The notes: a model not told the origin generated them from the letters alone. 64,000 nucleotides of DNA from Strongylocentrotus droebachiensis (GCA_035222895.1 JAVYIG010002732.1:62001-126000); one strand, 5' to 3'. Counted from the stretch's first letter, positions 48,801-59,230 are shown. Numbers and translations are program-made.

Positions 48801-51800
48801 AATGAGAAAAAAGCTACTCACATGTTATTGATCTTTACGTCCTTTGACCTTAACCTTTTGATCCAAAAATGTGATCAATTGTCTCCATTCCGTGATGCAT
48901 ACAAGTTTTAAATTCACTGCTAAACCAGCTTAAATTAGTCATTGATTTGACCATTACAAGGTTACAAAACCCTTAAATTTCATGACATGCTGACCTTTGA
49001 CATTTGACCCTCTTTTACCCAAAATTAAATCTTTTTGTCTCACTCAAACAAAATTTGAAGTTCATGGCTTAAGATCGTTCTTGAGACATTGCAATAACAG
49101 GGCTAAAACCCAAGAGATTTCATGGATATAGATAAAGTTTAGGCTCTACACCGCTAACCTTATACTATCACCAGATTTGAAGCTCACACCTCAAGTGGTT
49201 CTTGACATACCATATCACGATAATGAGGTTAAAACCTGAATTTCAGAAAATGACCGTTATGACATCTGACCTTTAACTTTATACTAACCCCAAACTTTAA
49301 TAAGATCATCTTCCTATAGTGAAACATACTACTACCAAGTTACAAGTTCATACCTCCAGTGGTTCTTGAAATATCAGGATTACATGTATAATGAGAGAGC
49401 ACGGATGAACAGACGTAGGGACAGACGGATGGACCACCCGGAAATATATTCCCTCCAGCACCACCTTTGGCGGGTGGAGGCGTACAAATGAGTGACCTTT
49501 CTTTAATAACTTGTAGAATAACAAGCGTATGTAGGCATTTTATGTATGGCTTCAAAACGTCAGAAAGAGGTGAGGCTGCTTTTTACAAATATATTATGAT
49601 CAACCTTTAAAGGTATTATGTCCCATTTGAATGCCAAAAAAATGAAAAGGTTAAGAGCTTAAGGGCTATAGAGCCAGTAAGTAATAGTCTGATTTTCAGA
49701 CCATTGTACCGAATGGTCATACATTTTATGCTGCGCAAAGATTCAATCAGTTTAATTTTGGCCACTACCAGAAGTAGGTTATTGATGTAGATTGTAGACA
49801 AATGCTCATGTACCCTTTACAGCTAATTTTATGTACATGTGTGTATGTTATTACCAAAGAAGAAAAAAGACAGTCAGTCACTCAATAGTGTCTGACAGTG
49901 AAGTCAAGCAAGTAATTGAATAATTTGAATATTAGGACACTGCTAACGTTTAAATTTCACAGATAGGACATACATGTACATGACATACAGTATTCATAAT
50001 TCCTGCAAAGTTCTACAGAATTTGATGTTGGCTGCAAAAGGGACATATTATCTTTAAAAGAGCATAACAAAAACATCTTACTGTAGATGAAAATATCATT
50101 AAATAAACTTGTCAGTGACAAACATAACAAAAAGGTAAACAGTGACTTTATGATCAACTGAATACCAAACCAGAAGAAAACAAAATGGAGAGATACAAGG
50201 TGAAAAAGAAAATGGGAGAGAAGGATAGAGAAAGGCAAAAAACATATCCATGCAGTGTATACAGGTGTGTATCAAGTTTTAAAATTCATTCAAATAAATC
50301 TAAATGTGCTCAATAAATTAACAAAGAGGGCGAACCAATGGGAAGAAAAAAAATCAAAAAACAAAAAAAATGTAATTACAGAAAATGACGTAGAGAGGAA
50401 AGAATAATCACCCGAGAAAAACAGATTCTTGAAGAACACAGAAAAAAGGAGAAAAACAGAGGGTGTGGTCATTTTTGCTTTTTATAGTCTTTCTTGATGA
50501 GGACATACATGTAGGCGGCTCATTACACTACAAATGTAAACATGCTTCATTCAAACCATACAAACAAAATGTAATTACAGAAAATGATGTAGAGTGGAAA
50601 GGATATAATCACCAAAGAAGAACAGAAATTAGATTGATGAAGGACACAGAGAAAAGAGGAAAACAGACGGGGGTGGTCATTTTTGCTTTTTATAGTCTTC
50701 CTCGATATTAAAGGACATACATGTACATCTACATGTACACATGTACATGTAGGTGGCTCATTACACTATATGAAAACATCCTCCATACAGCTTTCCAACA
50801 AAAAAACAAAAAACTATAGATCTATAACGTAAAACCACATAAACATTGCCGGCTGTTGAAATATATTTGACCATTCCATCAAAGTACTGCAGGAACAATG
50901 AGCTCATTTTTCGAAATGAAGGCTGTTTTAAGTTTGTGTAGCACTAAAGAATATGTTGTACCAGCCTTCTCTCAAAAATACACATGTATGATGACCCCCC
51001 CCCCCCCCCCACACACACACTTTATTCCATACCATCACAACAAATTGACAAATTTGCACAAACTGGTTAATGTTGAATATCGCAGAAGATTGAAGAAGAG
51101 GAAGGAGGGGGAGACAATAAGAACACCAGGAACAAGAAGGAGGAAAAATAGGAGAAGTAGAAGAAGGAGAAGAAGAAGTAGGACAAGAAGAAGAAGAAAA
51201 GAAGAAGAGGAAGAAGAAGGAGAAGAACAAATAGAAGAACAAGAAGCAAAATAAGAAGAACAAGTAGAAGAAAAAGAGGAAAAAGAAGAAGAAGAAGAAG
51301 AAGAAAAAGTGGAAGAAGAAGAAGATGAAAAATAATAGAAAGAATAAATTCACAAGAGATGAGAAAATGTACGTAGTTTAACGAATGAAGCTCTGTATTA
51401 AAGAAGAAATAAATACATACCATAGTTTATCATCGCTCTGGTCAAGATATTCTGTTGCCCATTTCGTATCTGTTGTGGCTATAATGTCCGGTCCCACTAA
51501 AAATAAAATGAATAAATAATAATAATAATAATAAAATAATGAATTAGAGCCACGTGACACTTGCAACATTCCATTATAGTGTTCTTTAATCTTTACTCTT
51601 CCAATATCTCGTAATAGCCAAAATCTTGTTATAGTCTATCTCGTTATAAGAGGTTCATACTGCGATAAAATTACACGTAAATTGATTTGGGCCTGTGACA
51701 GTAGCCTCGTTATAGACTACCCCGAATTGGTTACAGCTGACTTCTACCTAATTCATGTCATAGACGCGGGGTGGGGTGGGGTGGGGCAGAGGGGTAGCCA

Positions 51801-53867
51801 TAGGGTGTTCAACATTCTGTGACAAAACTCACCCGCTTCTCTTTGAGAGTCTAGGAAATCTTTTGTCCAGTTCAGGTCAGTGTCATCGACGATTTCCTCT
51901 GCCCTCCTCTGCTCCGCCTCAAGAAAATCAGCCGCCCAATCTGCCCTGGAGGTAAGGTCCGCTACTCCTGGGGCTATGTAAGATCACAAAAAAGAGTGAA
52001 AACTTTGGACCACTTAGGTTGCTATTTATAAAAGCGTACTGACTAAAATCTATGTTTAAAATTGATCAAAATATAGGAGCTACCAACGAATTGTATGACA
52101 TATTACTTTGTAATTTATCATACATGTAAATATACCTTTGAAGTTTGGTTGATCACTATGTTTGGATAAATCAGCTGTAAACTTCAACTGCGCAAAGTTT
52201 GGACTTATTTTTTAAATTAACCTTTTTGCAGAGCACTGCTATCTCTCATCAAATGTTTACATCATATTTTCAGAACTTGATAAATTTTTAGCTGCGCCTA
52301 CCAAAAAATTGAAATCAAAATTTTATATACCATTTGATATTTTGGGATGCCAGTTAGAATTGATCAGAGGGCCTGAAAATCACCTAGAATGAGCTATTTT
52401 GTACACCAAAAAAGCCTAAACTATGGTCTGAAAAAAACTTGCCAGGGTCTGAATTTCGGCTATTGCCTGAAAAGCCAAAAGGGATGCTCAATCATTATTA
52501 AATATATCAACTAAAGTTGAACTGTGCACATGTAGATTAACATTCTTATGATAACAAACATTAATAAGGCAAAGTGTATTTTTTGCCATAATTTAATTGA
52601 GGTTATTGAAAAAACTTTGGGTATCCTATCTGGCACTTCATATACAAGTCGTTTATAAAGTCATGCGTAACTTTACGAACAGCTTTATGAAACACCCCCC
52701 TGGTAGGATCATGTGACAAAAGCCTTTTGTGTAATTGTAATTGTAATATGTCCTCACTGACATATATGGTAGGGATACTCCCAAAGGAGTTGAGACGGTG
52801 CACATTGTGGGTGAATGAATCCGGAAACCGGGTAATATTATCTGTTAAGCATTTAGAAACGGTATTGCATATAAAACGCTATATACATGTAATCCAGATT
52901 ATTATCAATATTTTATCTAGATAAATTCAGATTATTATCAATATTTTATCTAGATAAATCCAGATCATCAATATTTTATCTAGATACATGTAGGCATACC
53001 TTGGGTTAGGGCTTGTCTGTGATGCATGCCTTCTATCTCCTGCATCTCTTGGAGGAGTGCATCCATGCGGAACGTCTGGGGTGGACCAGCGTGACGATGC
53101 TGATCAGACAGGAATTCATTGACCAACTGCAAACATAAAACATGAAGATTACCGGTATAGGAGAAACTCTTAATGTGCAATAGTTATAAGTTATTCTGTC
53201 CCATACGTTACCAACTATAACCAAGATTTTTTTATTTTTTTAAATATTTTTTTGGGGGTATTATTTATGTTTTAGTATACAATGTATGTACTGTACATGT
53301 ACACATAATATCTGATATTTTTATTTGATTGCATTATCTGGCAGCCCTACAAATGCTTAGATCAGACAAATCAAGAAGTAAGAAAACACATCTGGACCCT
53401 GCTTCATAAAACTATCAATAACAATTGCTAAATTTCTATATTAAAGCCTATCTGCACTGGCTTGGCCAGGAGGAATTAGACCTCCCTGCATGGTCACTGA
53501 CAGGTGGTTATCTCATCAAATCAGCTCTCAATTAACATAAGAAAAAGGGGACCATGGGGGACCAACGGTCACCGATTAGGCATTTGTTGCTATATATCGA
53601 AGGCGCAAGTATACATAGTGCAGTTAGGCTTTAACAAATTTGGATGGATGGATGGATGGATGACTTTATAAATAAATGTACATTATCTCATACCTCATGG
53701 TCGGGGGCTTCAAGGAAGGGCCTTGCCCCCTGCACCAGCCCTCCAGGTCTCGGTAGATGCTGTAGCCCCTCCTGATGCAACGACTTGTCTTGGGTGAAAT
53801 GAGACGTCAGACGCATCAAGGGGTTGGCTGTCCCACAGTCCCCCTCCACGAGATCTCTCATCGCCAT
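33868..53867 (-). CDS. PEX5: PEX5, peroxisomal PTS1 import receptor, 14 coding exons
   Basis: Binds C-terminal SKL-type signals in the cytosol and carries proteins to the peroxisomal docking complex. Coding exons (minus, in order): 53867-53694, 53126-53000, 51973-51833, 51496-51421, 46272-46234, 44916-44814, 42858-42730, 41428-41258, 40083-39940, 38826-38756, 38531-38322, 37826-37661, 36735-36578, 34069-33868. All junctions are GT-AG and in frame, giving 636 aa (human about 639). The N-terminus [11 protein letters not shown] keeps Cys11, the monoubiquitination site used for recycling. [18 protein letters not shown] follows. Eight WxxxF/Y motifs start at W113, 136, 160, 173, 186, 255, 270 and 308; they bind PEX14/PEX13. 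The TPR domain (about 330-570) includes [56 protein letters not shown] and [20 protein letters not shown], ending [11 protein letters not shown]. Exons 5-6 match the region present in the long isoform that binds PEX7. Confidence 0.96.
34316..35087. mobile_element. TTAA MITE family AAGTCCACTC, complete copy
   Basis: Inverted ends AGCCCAAGTCCACTCCAAAA and the reverse complement of AGGACAAGTCCACTCGAAAA, each flanked by TTAA. The arms extend more than 100 bp (AAAATCGGATGACTAATAAG against its complement). It lies in PEX5 intron 13. Target and structure fit a Kolobok- or piggyBac-derived MITE. Confidence 0.8.
35399..36317. mobile_element. TTAA element with CCCTTACTGTACT ends (piggyBac-like)
   Basis: TTAA|CCCTTACTGTACTGGG at left and CCCAGTACAGTAAGGG|TTAA at right, with mirrored poly-G/GGCCTGGGAGGCC tracts just inside. 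TTAA plus CCC is the piggyBac end style. No transposase. PEX5 intron 13. Confidence 0.78.
37199..37388. mobile_element. MITE (CAGTCAGACCTG family), copy 2
   Basis: Begins CAGTCAAAACTG and ends AATGTTACACTG|TA, with GTATAGAAAGACCAC and CATCAAAACCACCTGCCTAT as in copy 1. PEX5 intron 12. Confidence 0.5.
38583..38728. mobile_element. solo arm of the AAGTCCACTC TTAA MITE
   Basis: Shares CAAAAATTCATAACTTC, TTGCTCAAACGTT, TTTTTCTGCTTC and ends GGTGGACCCCT|TTAA. One arm only, in PEX5 intron 10. Confidence 0.6.
39620..39806. mobile_element. truncated copy of the AGGTAAAGACCAG TTAA MITE
   Basis: Matches the right half of 54982-55389: CATCTTTCTGTGTACA, CCAGAACCTTGCAGTACAC, GATGATCAACCTT and the end TTTATCT|TTAA. 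PEX5 intron 9. Confidence 0.65.
40190..40505 (+). mobile_element. LINE 3' relic ([10 protein letters not shown] type)
   Basis: AAACTTTGGAATAAACTACC encodes [10 protein letters not shown], a common LINE C-terminus. It ends with GCGCTATATAAGT followed by ATT repeats, the tail style of L2/CR1-like LINEs. PEX5 intron 8. Confidence 0.6.
40690..41085 (+). mobile_element. LINE 3' relic ([12 protein letters not shown] type)
   Basis: The plus strand reads [23 protein letters not shown] in one frame, which resembles the last conserved block of many LINE proteins. Upstream frames are broken. It ends at GCATAGCGCTTGGAAGATTA and GAA repeats. PEX5 intron 8, close behind the previous relic but of another family. 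Confidence 0.55.
41176..41227. repeat. hairpin 30 bp inside PEX5 intron 8
   Basis: GTGTTTAGGGCTGGTATTAC pairs with GTTAACACCAGCCTAAACAC-like sequence on the other side, about 22 of 25 positions. In the PEX5 transcript it would fold about 30 bases after the exon 8 donor. Confidence 0.5.
42343..42453. mobile_element. small TA-flanked palindromic MITE
   Basis: TA|GGGACTTTTAGATTTG and CAAATCTAAAAGTCCC|TA are perfect 16-bp ends. An inner GTGACGTCC/GGACGTCAA pair adds a second stem. PEX5 intron 7. Confidence 0.7.
43020..43245 (-). mobile_element. tRNA-derived SINE, minus strand
   Basis: On the minus strand: A-box-like TGGTTCATTGGTGAGG, B box GGTTCGATCAC and body ATCAAATGGGTGCTAGC, paralleling the plus-strand copy at 27.65 kb. 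PEX5 intron 6. Confidence 0.6.
44940..45345. repeat. AAT/GAT repeats and ~190 bp purine tract in PEX5 intron 5
   Basis: 44940-45145 is AAT and GATGAT repeats. 45150-45340 is almost pure AAG/GGA purine on the plus strand, hence TTC/TCC in the PEX5 sense strand. It starts about 235 bases upstream of exon 6 on the transcript. Such mirror-symmetric purine tracts can form triplex DNA. Confidence 0.9.
45412..45785. repeat. 21-bp minisatellite, ~18 copies
   Basis: The unit is GATGATTTTGATGGTGATATT. The proximal half has TTTTGATGGT units and the distal half TTTCAATGGC units (eight with GGCGAT), so the array grew in two phases. Because 21 is a multiple of three, both strands stay open for about 200 codons; this is a by-product of the repeat. 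It lies in PEX5 intron 5. Confidence 0.95.
45840..45965. repeat. ACT triplet and AAT/AAC repeats
   Basis: ACT/ACA triplets to about 45925 followed by AATAAT/AACAAC, continuing the satellite block of PEX5 intron 5. Confidence 0.9.
46234..46272 (-). CDS. PEX5: PEX5 coding exon 5, 39-base microexon
   Basis: Encodes [13 protein letters not shown] across its borders. It starts and ends in the same phase, so skipping it keeps frame and joins KLW directly to IDDF, leaving one WxxxF motif fewer. Acceptor TTTAACAG and donor GATG|GTTAGT (a weak donor) suit alternative splicing. It is flanked by a 5.1 kb intron and a 1.3 kb satellite-rich intron. Confidence 0.85.
46388..46499. mobile_element. TTAA MITE family AGCCTATCTGCACT, inverted truncated copy
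   Basis: Reverse complement of the left part of 53445-53630 (GATTTGATGAGATAACCACC, GGAGGTCTAATTCCTCCTGG), ending GGGCT|TTAA. PEX5 intron 4. Confidence 0.65.
47836..48229. mobile_element. TTAA MITE family AGGTAAAGACCAG, inverted copy
   Basis: TTAA|AGATAAAGACCAGTTATGG at left and AACTGGTCTTTACCT|TTAA at right. The interior is the reverse complement of 54982-55389 (e.g. CCAAATATATCAATTAGTAG). Complete. PEX5 intron 4. Confidence 0.8.
48835..49492. repeat. dispersed repeat with TGACCTTTGACC motifs
   Basis: Contains CTGACCTTTGACATTTGACC, further GACCTTTAACTT units, AAGTGGTTCTTGACATA and the ending GACAGACGGATGGACCACCC with CCTCCAGCACCACCTTTGGC. I recall similar dispersed repeats from other marine invertebrates. 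The GACCTTTGACC part resembles DR1 nuclear-receptor sites. PEX5 intron 4. Confidence 0.5.
49611..50053. mobile_element. TTAA MITE family AGGTACTATGTCCC, copy in PEX5 intron 4
   Basis: TTAA|AGGTATTATGTCCCATTTG at left and CAAAAGGGACATATTATCT|TTAA at right. It is the inverted relative of 62543-63074. Complete, non-coding. Confidence 0.82.
50368..50790. repeat. ~205 bp tandem duplication in PEX5 intron 4
   Basis: Both units contain TGTAATTACAGAAAATGA(C/T)GT, GGTGGTCATTTTTGCTTTTT (first unit GTGTGGTC) and GGACATACATGTA, and end GGCTCATTACACTA. The second unit carries an extra ACATGTACATGT expansion. Confidence 0.8.
51070..51345. repeat. ~270 bp GAAGAA purine tract in PEX5 intron 4
   Basis: Nearly pure GAA/GGA on the plus strand, so TTC-rich in the PEX5 sense strand, starting about 75 bases after the exon 4 donor. 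Long open frames on either strand here are low-complexity artefacts. Confidence 0.9.
53445..53630. mobile_element. TTAA MITE family AGCCTATCTGCACT, complete copy
   Basis: TTAA|AGCCTATCTGCACTGGC and TAGTGCAGTTAGGCT|TTAA. Lies in PEX5 intron 1 and serves as reference for the copies at 26482 and 46388. Confidence 0.8.
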
Positions 53868-54580
53868 GGCAACAGATTTTCTCACTGCAGAATGAAAACA
53901 GAAATTGTTAGTAACTAACCACTGGGAATTTCCCAAGGCAAAATTAGGTATTATAAAGTCTGTTTTGTATACAATATATAACAGTTTTCGTAAAAAAAGA
54001 GAGAAGTCTAAGGTCAATAACATTACTTTGAAGGCCAAATATTACTTTGCCCTCAAAAACAGCAATGGCTGGCAGCGATTTACTAGACCATATGTACATG
54101 TAGTGCTACATGTATAGCCTGTCTTCATCAGACCGAAGTTGCAAAATTCAGCAAACTCTGTGCTTGCCCCTTCGTATGCTACATGCATACTAATCGCTAT
54201 CATCATAAAGTAAGTATCAAATTGGCAACGCAAAAAACAGTCTTTACGTGTTTCCCACATGTCTTGGCATTTTAGGCAAAAAATTACATTGCAAACTCTC
54301 AACGTCAGCCTTTGTGTCATGTTAATCACACCTTAACTAATTATCATCAGGAACACATGGAAGGTAAGCAAATCGCTACCACTCCCGTAGCAAAATCTGA
54401 CATTTCATACTTATATTTGAACGATGTTTAAATGCTTTTTATGAGAAGAAAGAAGAGTCTACTAGCAAACGTTGGCACTGGGCAATATTTGTTGGGTGCG
54501 GGAAGGGGTGATTCCGGAAGCGTTTTAAGTTTTGTTTACCTACAGGTACCTCTCCGCGCAGGTCTATGGGGGCCAGTTAA

Positions 54581-55682
54581 AGTCGAAGTCCACTCCAAAA
54601 AATAATTTCTTTTAATGGAAGCAAAAAAATCAATCAAACCAATCCAAAAGAGTAAAATCGGATAATAAGGAAGGTATGAATTTTTGAAAAAGTAGGGAAC
54701 AATAGAAATCACTACACAGTTTGCCAATTTGGTTATCAGTTAGTCACATCATTGCCTCACTTTCTATCACTTGCTTTATATATTTTTATCCATTAATTTC
54801 CCTTTTTATCCCCCAAAACTTGATTTCCCTATGCCTTTGCCCAGGTACATTTGTATATTATTTGTATCATATTGCGTGCATGACATTTCACAAAATCTTT
54901 TATGAACTTTGAAGAATTAATACTATTCTCTGAATATTGTATACATCATGATTATAGATTCTTAATTTACATGTATATTAAAGGTAAAGACCAGTATTGG
55001 AAACGCCCCAATTTCAAAAAATGAAATGGAAGCTCTTACACTGTATTACCAATCATGTGAAAGAATATGTTTTGACTAATACATGATGATAAAATTTTGC
55101 CGGGAAACCGCCTACTAATTGATATATTTGGTAAATTAGTTTATCTATTGGCATGTGAGAGATAAATGCACGTGTCGCACACGTGTGCTTAGTCCCATAT
55201 ACATCTTTCTGTGTACAGTGCTTGTAACTTTACGAAGACTGGGCCACATTTCTTATCATTTTGATGATTCCAGAACCTTGCAGTACACAACAATACAATT
55301 ATGCTACATGTAGATGATCAACCTTTTCTGATCGATTCCACAACGTTTCTTTCACAATGCAATTGCCTGACCATAACTGGTCTTTATCTTTAATCAAAGT
55401 TCACATTTTTCATGATTTACATTACAACTGAAAAAATTACTCTAGTGCATCCACACAAAAACATATTACTATCAATATAACTTGGACGCTGGTGTCAGGA
55501 AATAAGGTTCTTAAGGGGAAAATGGGAAATTTATATCATCAATATGAAGAAAACAATTACGGTAATGGATAGTGCATGAGGCAATAACGCCTGGGACTCA
55601 TTAGTGTGAGTTGCCAATTTGTCTAGTGATTTTCAAAACTGTTCATGTCATTAAAGATTCATAACTTTCTTATTAGTTATAC
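54581..55682. mobile_element. AAGTCCACTC TTAA MITE carrying another MITE
   Basis: Left end TTAA|AGTCGAAGTCCACTCCAAA at 54577-54600. Right-arm sequence ATAACTTTCTTATTAGTTAT stops at about 55682, where a different MITE begins. A complete AGGTAAAGACCAG element sits inside at 54982-55389. It lies upstream of the PEX5 start codon. Confidence 0.7.
54982..55389. mobile_element. TTAA MITE family AGGTAAAGACCAG, nested complete copy
   Basis: TTAA|AGGTAAAGACCAGTATTGG and CCATAACTGGTCTTTATCT|TTAA. About 400 bp, no ORF. Confidence 0.8.
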
Positions 55683-55684
55683 GA

Positions 55685-55918
55685 CTGGTCCGAGAATGCG
55701 GATCGTCCGCACAAACGATGACAACATACTTCTTAAACAATAAGGATCGTCTGATTTTCACAGAAGTTTTTTTTCTTTGGTGCTCTGCAGGTCTTGGGTT
55801 AGGAAATCAGAATCGTCAGCAAAAATGCAGACGATCCTTATTTTTTCAGACGTGTCTGTCGGGTTTACGAAGACGATCCTAGTTTGTGTGGCCGATCCTT
55901 ATTCTCGGACCAGCGCCC
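55685..55918. mobile_element. GGGGCGCTGGTCC MITE, short copy 3
   Basis: CTGGTCCGAGAATGCGGATC at left and TTATTCTCGGACCAGCGCCC at right. Half the length of copy 1, with the centre deleted. Confidence 0.7.
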
Positions 55919-56375
55919 ATACTGATATAAGTGCCATCAGCATCAGCATCAGTGTACAGAAGTGTGAGGTTGTTTCATTGATTTGTGCTTCATTCTAACC
56001 TAAAGTAAACAGTGAACTATATTTTTTTAGCTTGCATGGTGTGTCTCACTAAACTCATGTAAAGTGCCGATTTGGAATTCTGGAGAGTTCTGTACAGTGG
56101 TGTTTGAAAATGTTAACAGTATTCCATACACAAAAAGTAAACTAATGCCTCCTTAGCAAGTGTAGGCTTCATGTACATGATGTACGAGCTATGCCTATTT
56201 CATGATTTTAAAATCACACAACAACACAAACATATAACTTAGCAGACACCAAAACAATAATGTGGTACAGCATAGCAGCAGCACAACCCAACCAACCTTA
56301 ACCGACCACACAAATAGTCAGACATAGCGACGTCACCGACCTCAAAAAAGGTGATTTATGAATGAAATTGCTTAC

Positions 56376-56530
56376 CAAGTTCCGAAAAAGCAAGATATGA
56401 TGAATGCTCTAATATTTGATCAAGTTGTGGTGAACAATTTTCATCTCAAATAGCAATTATTCTCCGAAATATTCCGACGAATTATGTAATACATCAAGGT
56501 CTTTTCAGGACAGCGCTAGGGGTAATGTTA
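56376..56530 (-). promoter_or_regulatory. candidate PEX5 5' noncoding exon
   Basis: The first PEX5 coding exon has a good acceptor (TTCTGCAG|TGAGAAAATC at 53884), 17 bases before the ATG, so a noncoding exon must lie upstream. GGAACTTG|GTAAGC at 56376/56375 is one candidate donor. Another is GCGGAGAG|GTACCT near 54545. The sequence alone cannot decide. Confidence 0.2.
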
Positions 56531-56858
56531 TGTAGTCTGCTGTCAAGTCTTCCAGATCCACATTCTGTTTATCCCCCTTTTGAAACATACATGGGTATTC
56601 AAATAAAGATAATTATCCCCAAATGTAATGAAATAAGTCTTGAATTAATTTCAAAAGACAAAACGCTTTCCTCATATATTTTTAATTTCCCAACATCAAC
56701 AATGAGAGTAATTATGAAGAGCCTGATTCGTAGGCCTTTAGTTTCAAAGCCAGGTTGAATGAAAAACGCCTATAAATTAAAACAACAACAACAAAAAAGG
56801 TTGTTTGTTGTGCAGTGGGCAGTGCAGTGTGACCACCCCTCCCATCCCTATCAAGATT

Positions 56859-57304
56859 CAGGCGCGGATCTACGGGGGGGGGGGTTAGGGGGTTTAAACC
56901 CCCCTTGTGCGGCCCCCCCCCCCCCCCCAAAAAAAAAAAGGAAAAAGGAAAAAAAAAAAAAAAAAAAAAAAAAGAAAAAAAGAACGCACGCTGGAGAGAA
57001 ACCCTTTCAAGTGCAAATATTGTGAGAAGATATTCAACTCATCTGGTAACTTAACCAAACACATGATAACTCTGGATATAACTGTGTATTAAACTGTTAC
57101 TTGATTTAAAAAGACGTTATCATGCACTGCTTTTTATGGTCTCCATTGTGTTAATAGATGCCAGGAAAACATCACTTACGGGGTTCAAATAAACACCCCC
57201 CAAAAAATCGGCTCGCCGCTTCGCGGCTCGTGGACGATGCTCTGCATCGTCATTATTTTGGTCAAACCCCCCCCCCCCTTAGCAAAAAGCTAGATCCGCC
57301 CCTG
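56859..57304 (+). mobile_element. short DNA-transposon-like element holding a zinc-finger fragment
   Basis: CAGGCGCGGATCTAC at left and CTAGATCCGCCCCTG at right are imperfect inverted ends; AGATT flanks both sides. Inside are poly-G, poly-C and poly-A runs, the C2H2 fragment described next, and two small hairpins (GCCGCTTCGCGGC, GACGATGCTCTGCATCGTC). Superfamily not assigned. Confidence 0.6.
56980..57092 (+). pseudogene. C2H2 zinc-finger gene fragment
   Basis: RTHAGEKPF (linker) is followed, after a one-base frame change, by KCKYCEKIFNSSGNLTKHM. The two cysteines, the F, the L and the first histidine are in place. The second histidine is absent (KHMITLDITVY), so no complete finger can form. 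It looks like a captured or decayed exon piece of a C2H2 gene. Confidence 0.7.
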
Positions 57305-57349
57305 AGATTCAAGGATTTACATAGATCTCATAATAAAATAAATGATTAG

Positions 57350-59230
57350 GCCCGAAGGGATGAATAATTATATTGATAGACGGATGGATGGATCAAAGGA
57401 TGAGTGAATAAATAAAGGAAGGAATGAAGGCAGATAGAAAGAAAGAAAGAAAGAAAGAAAGAACTTCGAAAGAAAGAAAGAAAGAAAGAACTTCGAAAGA
57501 AAGAAAGAAAGAACGAACAAAAACGATGAAAGAAAGAGAAGGAAAAAAAACGAGCGAACGATTAATAAATGCTGATTCTTTGCAATTCAAAGTAAACATT
57601 CTCGTTGGATAAAACGATTCGGTTGGATGAAACGATTGAAACATAATTCTACTTCATATCCCGATACGCAATTTAAATTGGAAGCTAGAAATGTTATCTG
57701 GAATTAATTAATGGATCAAGGGGAAGAACAGTGAGTAAATCACTTTCTAATTATATAAACCTGTTTTATAGGCCTACAATATTTTTATGCACACTTCTTG
57801 AAAAAGGGTTTCCCTTCACAACTTTAAAGATTGACAGCGGTTTTCGACACATAGCAGCAGTTATTGTATGCAAAGTGGACTCAATCTATATGATAGATTT
57901 TTAATTATTCATTAAATTTCCCTGTATTTCCTTTTCTTTTGCTTTGTTTATCTATTCTTCTTGTTCGTTTTTATACTTAGGCCCATCATATTACAAAGTG
58001 CACAGTTCAATAATGCGAATTCATTATAATTTAAGCCTATGATCCTTTAAGGATTAATAATGCCTTCTTCCTCATGTGCTAAAACTAGTAATGTTCTTGA
58101 TTGGTATTGCTTATGTAATTATGTATGTACAAATTTATTATTACTTAATAAGCATTTTGTTGTTATGGAGAAAAAAATCTAGAAGAAAGTTAATGTCACT
58201 TTGTTTGATGTTAGATACCAAGTTGTACAGCACCTGAATTGAAGGGAATCATTGTTAGCAAGCTACTCAAAATCGTGTAGTAGACGAGTGAATGTTGGAA
58301 TTAAATCCGACAAAAATGAGAAAGTCATGACAGTTGCAATCGCTGAAGGTATAGGAATTTTTTTAATTGGGTGAGTTGGTAATGGCTCTGTGGTGTATAG
58401 TAGCGGACAACTTTCCCATTTTGTTCCAAAACACATACAAAAACAAAAACAAAAAACAAAAAAATCCCTTTTTTTTTTCTTCACCTTTTCAAAAATTGAT
58501 GTTTCAGCCTTTCAGGAGCTAGGGCCTTTTCTCTTTAGATGACCTATAATAATATGCTATCCATAATATATATTTGAGTAGTGCCCCAAGGGAGAAAGCG
58601 CTTAGGAGAAAAACAGAAATTAATGATGTTTAGCTAGGTACACATCAAACGGGAGAGTTATTCTCAACTATGTCACGATCGATCCACTGACCAAATCGTC
58701 AATTTGTGATTCGCATATAGACTTAGTGATCTAATATTTCATACATTCATAACTTTCTTGTTATCCTGGCTTGTTATTGGTCCGATTTATTTCAAACTTT
58801 CATTAATCTATTTGATTTTCTGCTTTACTCTAAGAGAAGTTTGCTTTCAACGTTGGATTTCCCTTATTTAATTAGTTACCAGGATTTCTGGGGAGAAATT
58901 GAAATAAAAATAAGGTAAACAGGTCTATTTTGGCAAAGTACGTTATTTTGTTTTATTTTTTAAAAATGATAATTATAATTTTATTGCTTCAAACTAGATA
59001 ACATAAAAAAGCAGTTTGTGAAAGACATTCAAATCAATATAACAAAAACACACATGAATGGTAAATTATGAAATATACCGTATACGTAATTATTATTGGA
59101 AGATAACAGGGTATAGCCTACACCCTTAATCGCGGATAGAATAAAACGTATTAAAGCTCTAAAAGTAAGAAGAAGAATTGGAGGGGGGAGGGACATGATT
59201 TGCTCCCACGAGAAACCCAATGCCTCTATA
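57350..59230. other. no gene seen; GATG and GAAA repeats
   Basis: 57380-57545 is GGAT and GAAA/GAAC simple repeat. 58735-58870 shares ATTCATAACTTTCTTGTTAT and TTTGATTTTCTGCTTT with the AAGTCCACTC MITE and may be a decayed arm. Nothing else recognised. Confidence 0.45.

Noticed and set aside
50898-51423. Lys/Glu/Arg-rich and Phe/Leu-rich frames
   Set aside because: Pure translation of the GAA/TTC tract; low complexity, no splice context.
56322-56345. GACGTC-containing sequence as the PEX5 promoter CRE
   Set aside because: It would lie downstream of the candidate 5' exon on the minus strand and is not a full TGACGTCA octamer.
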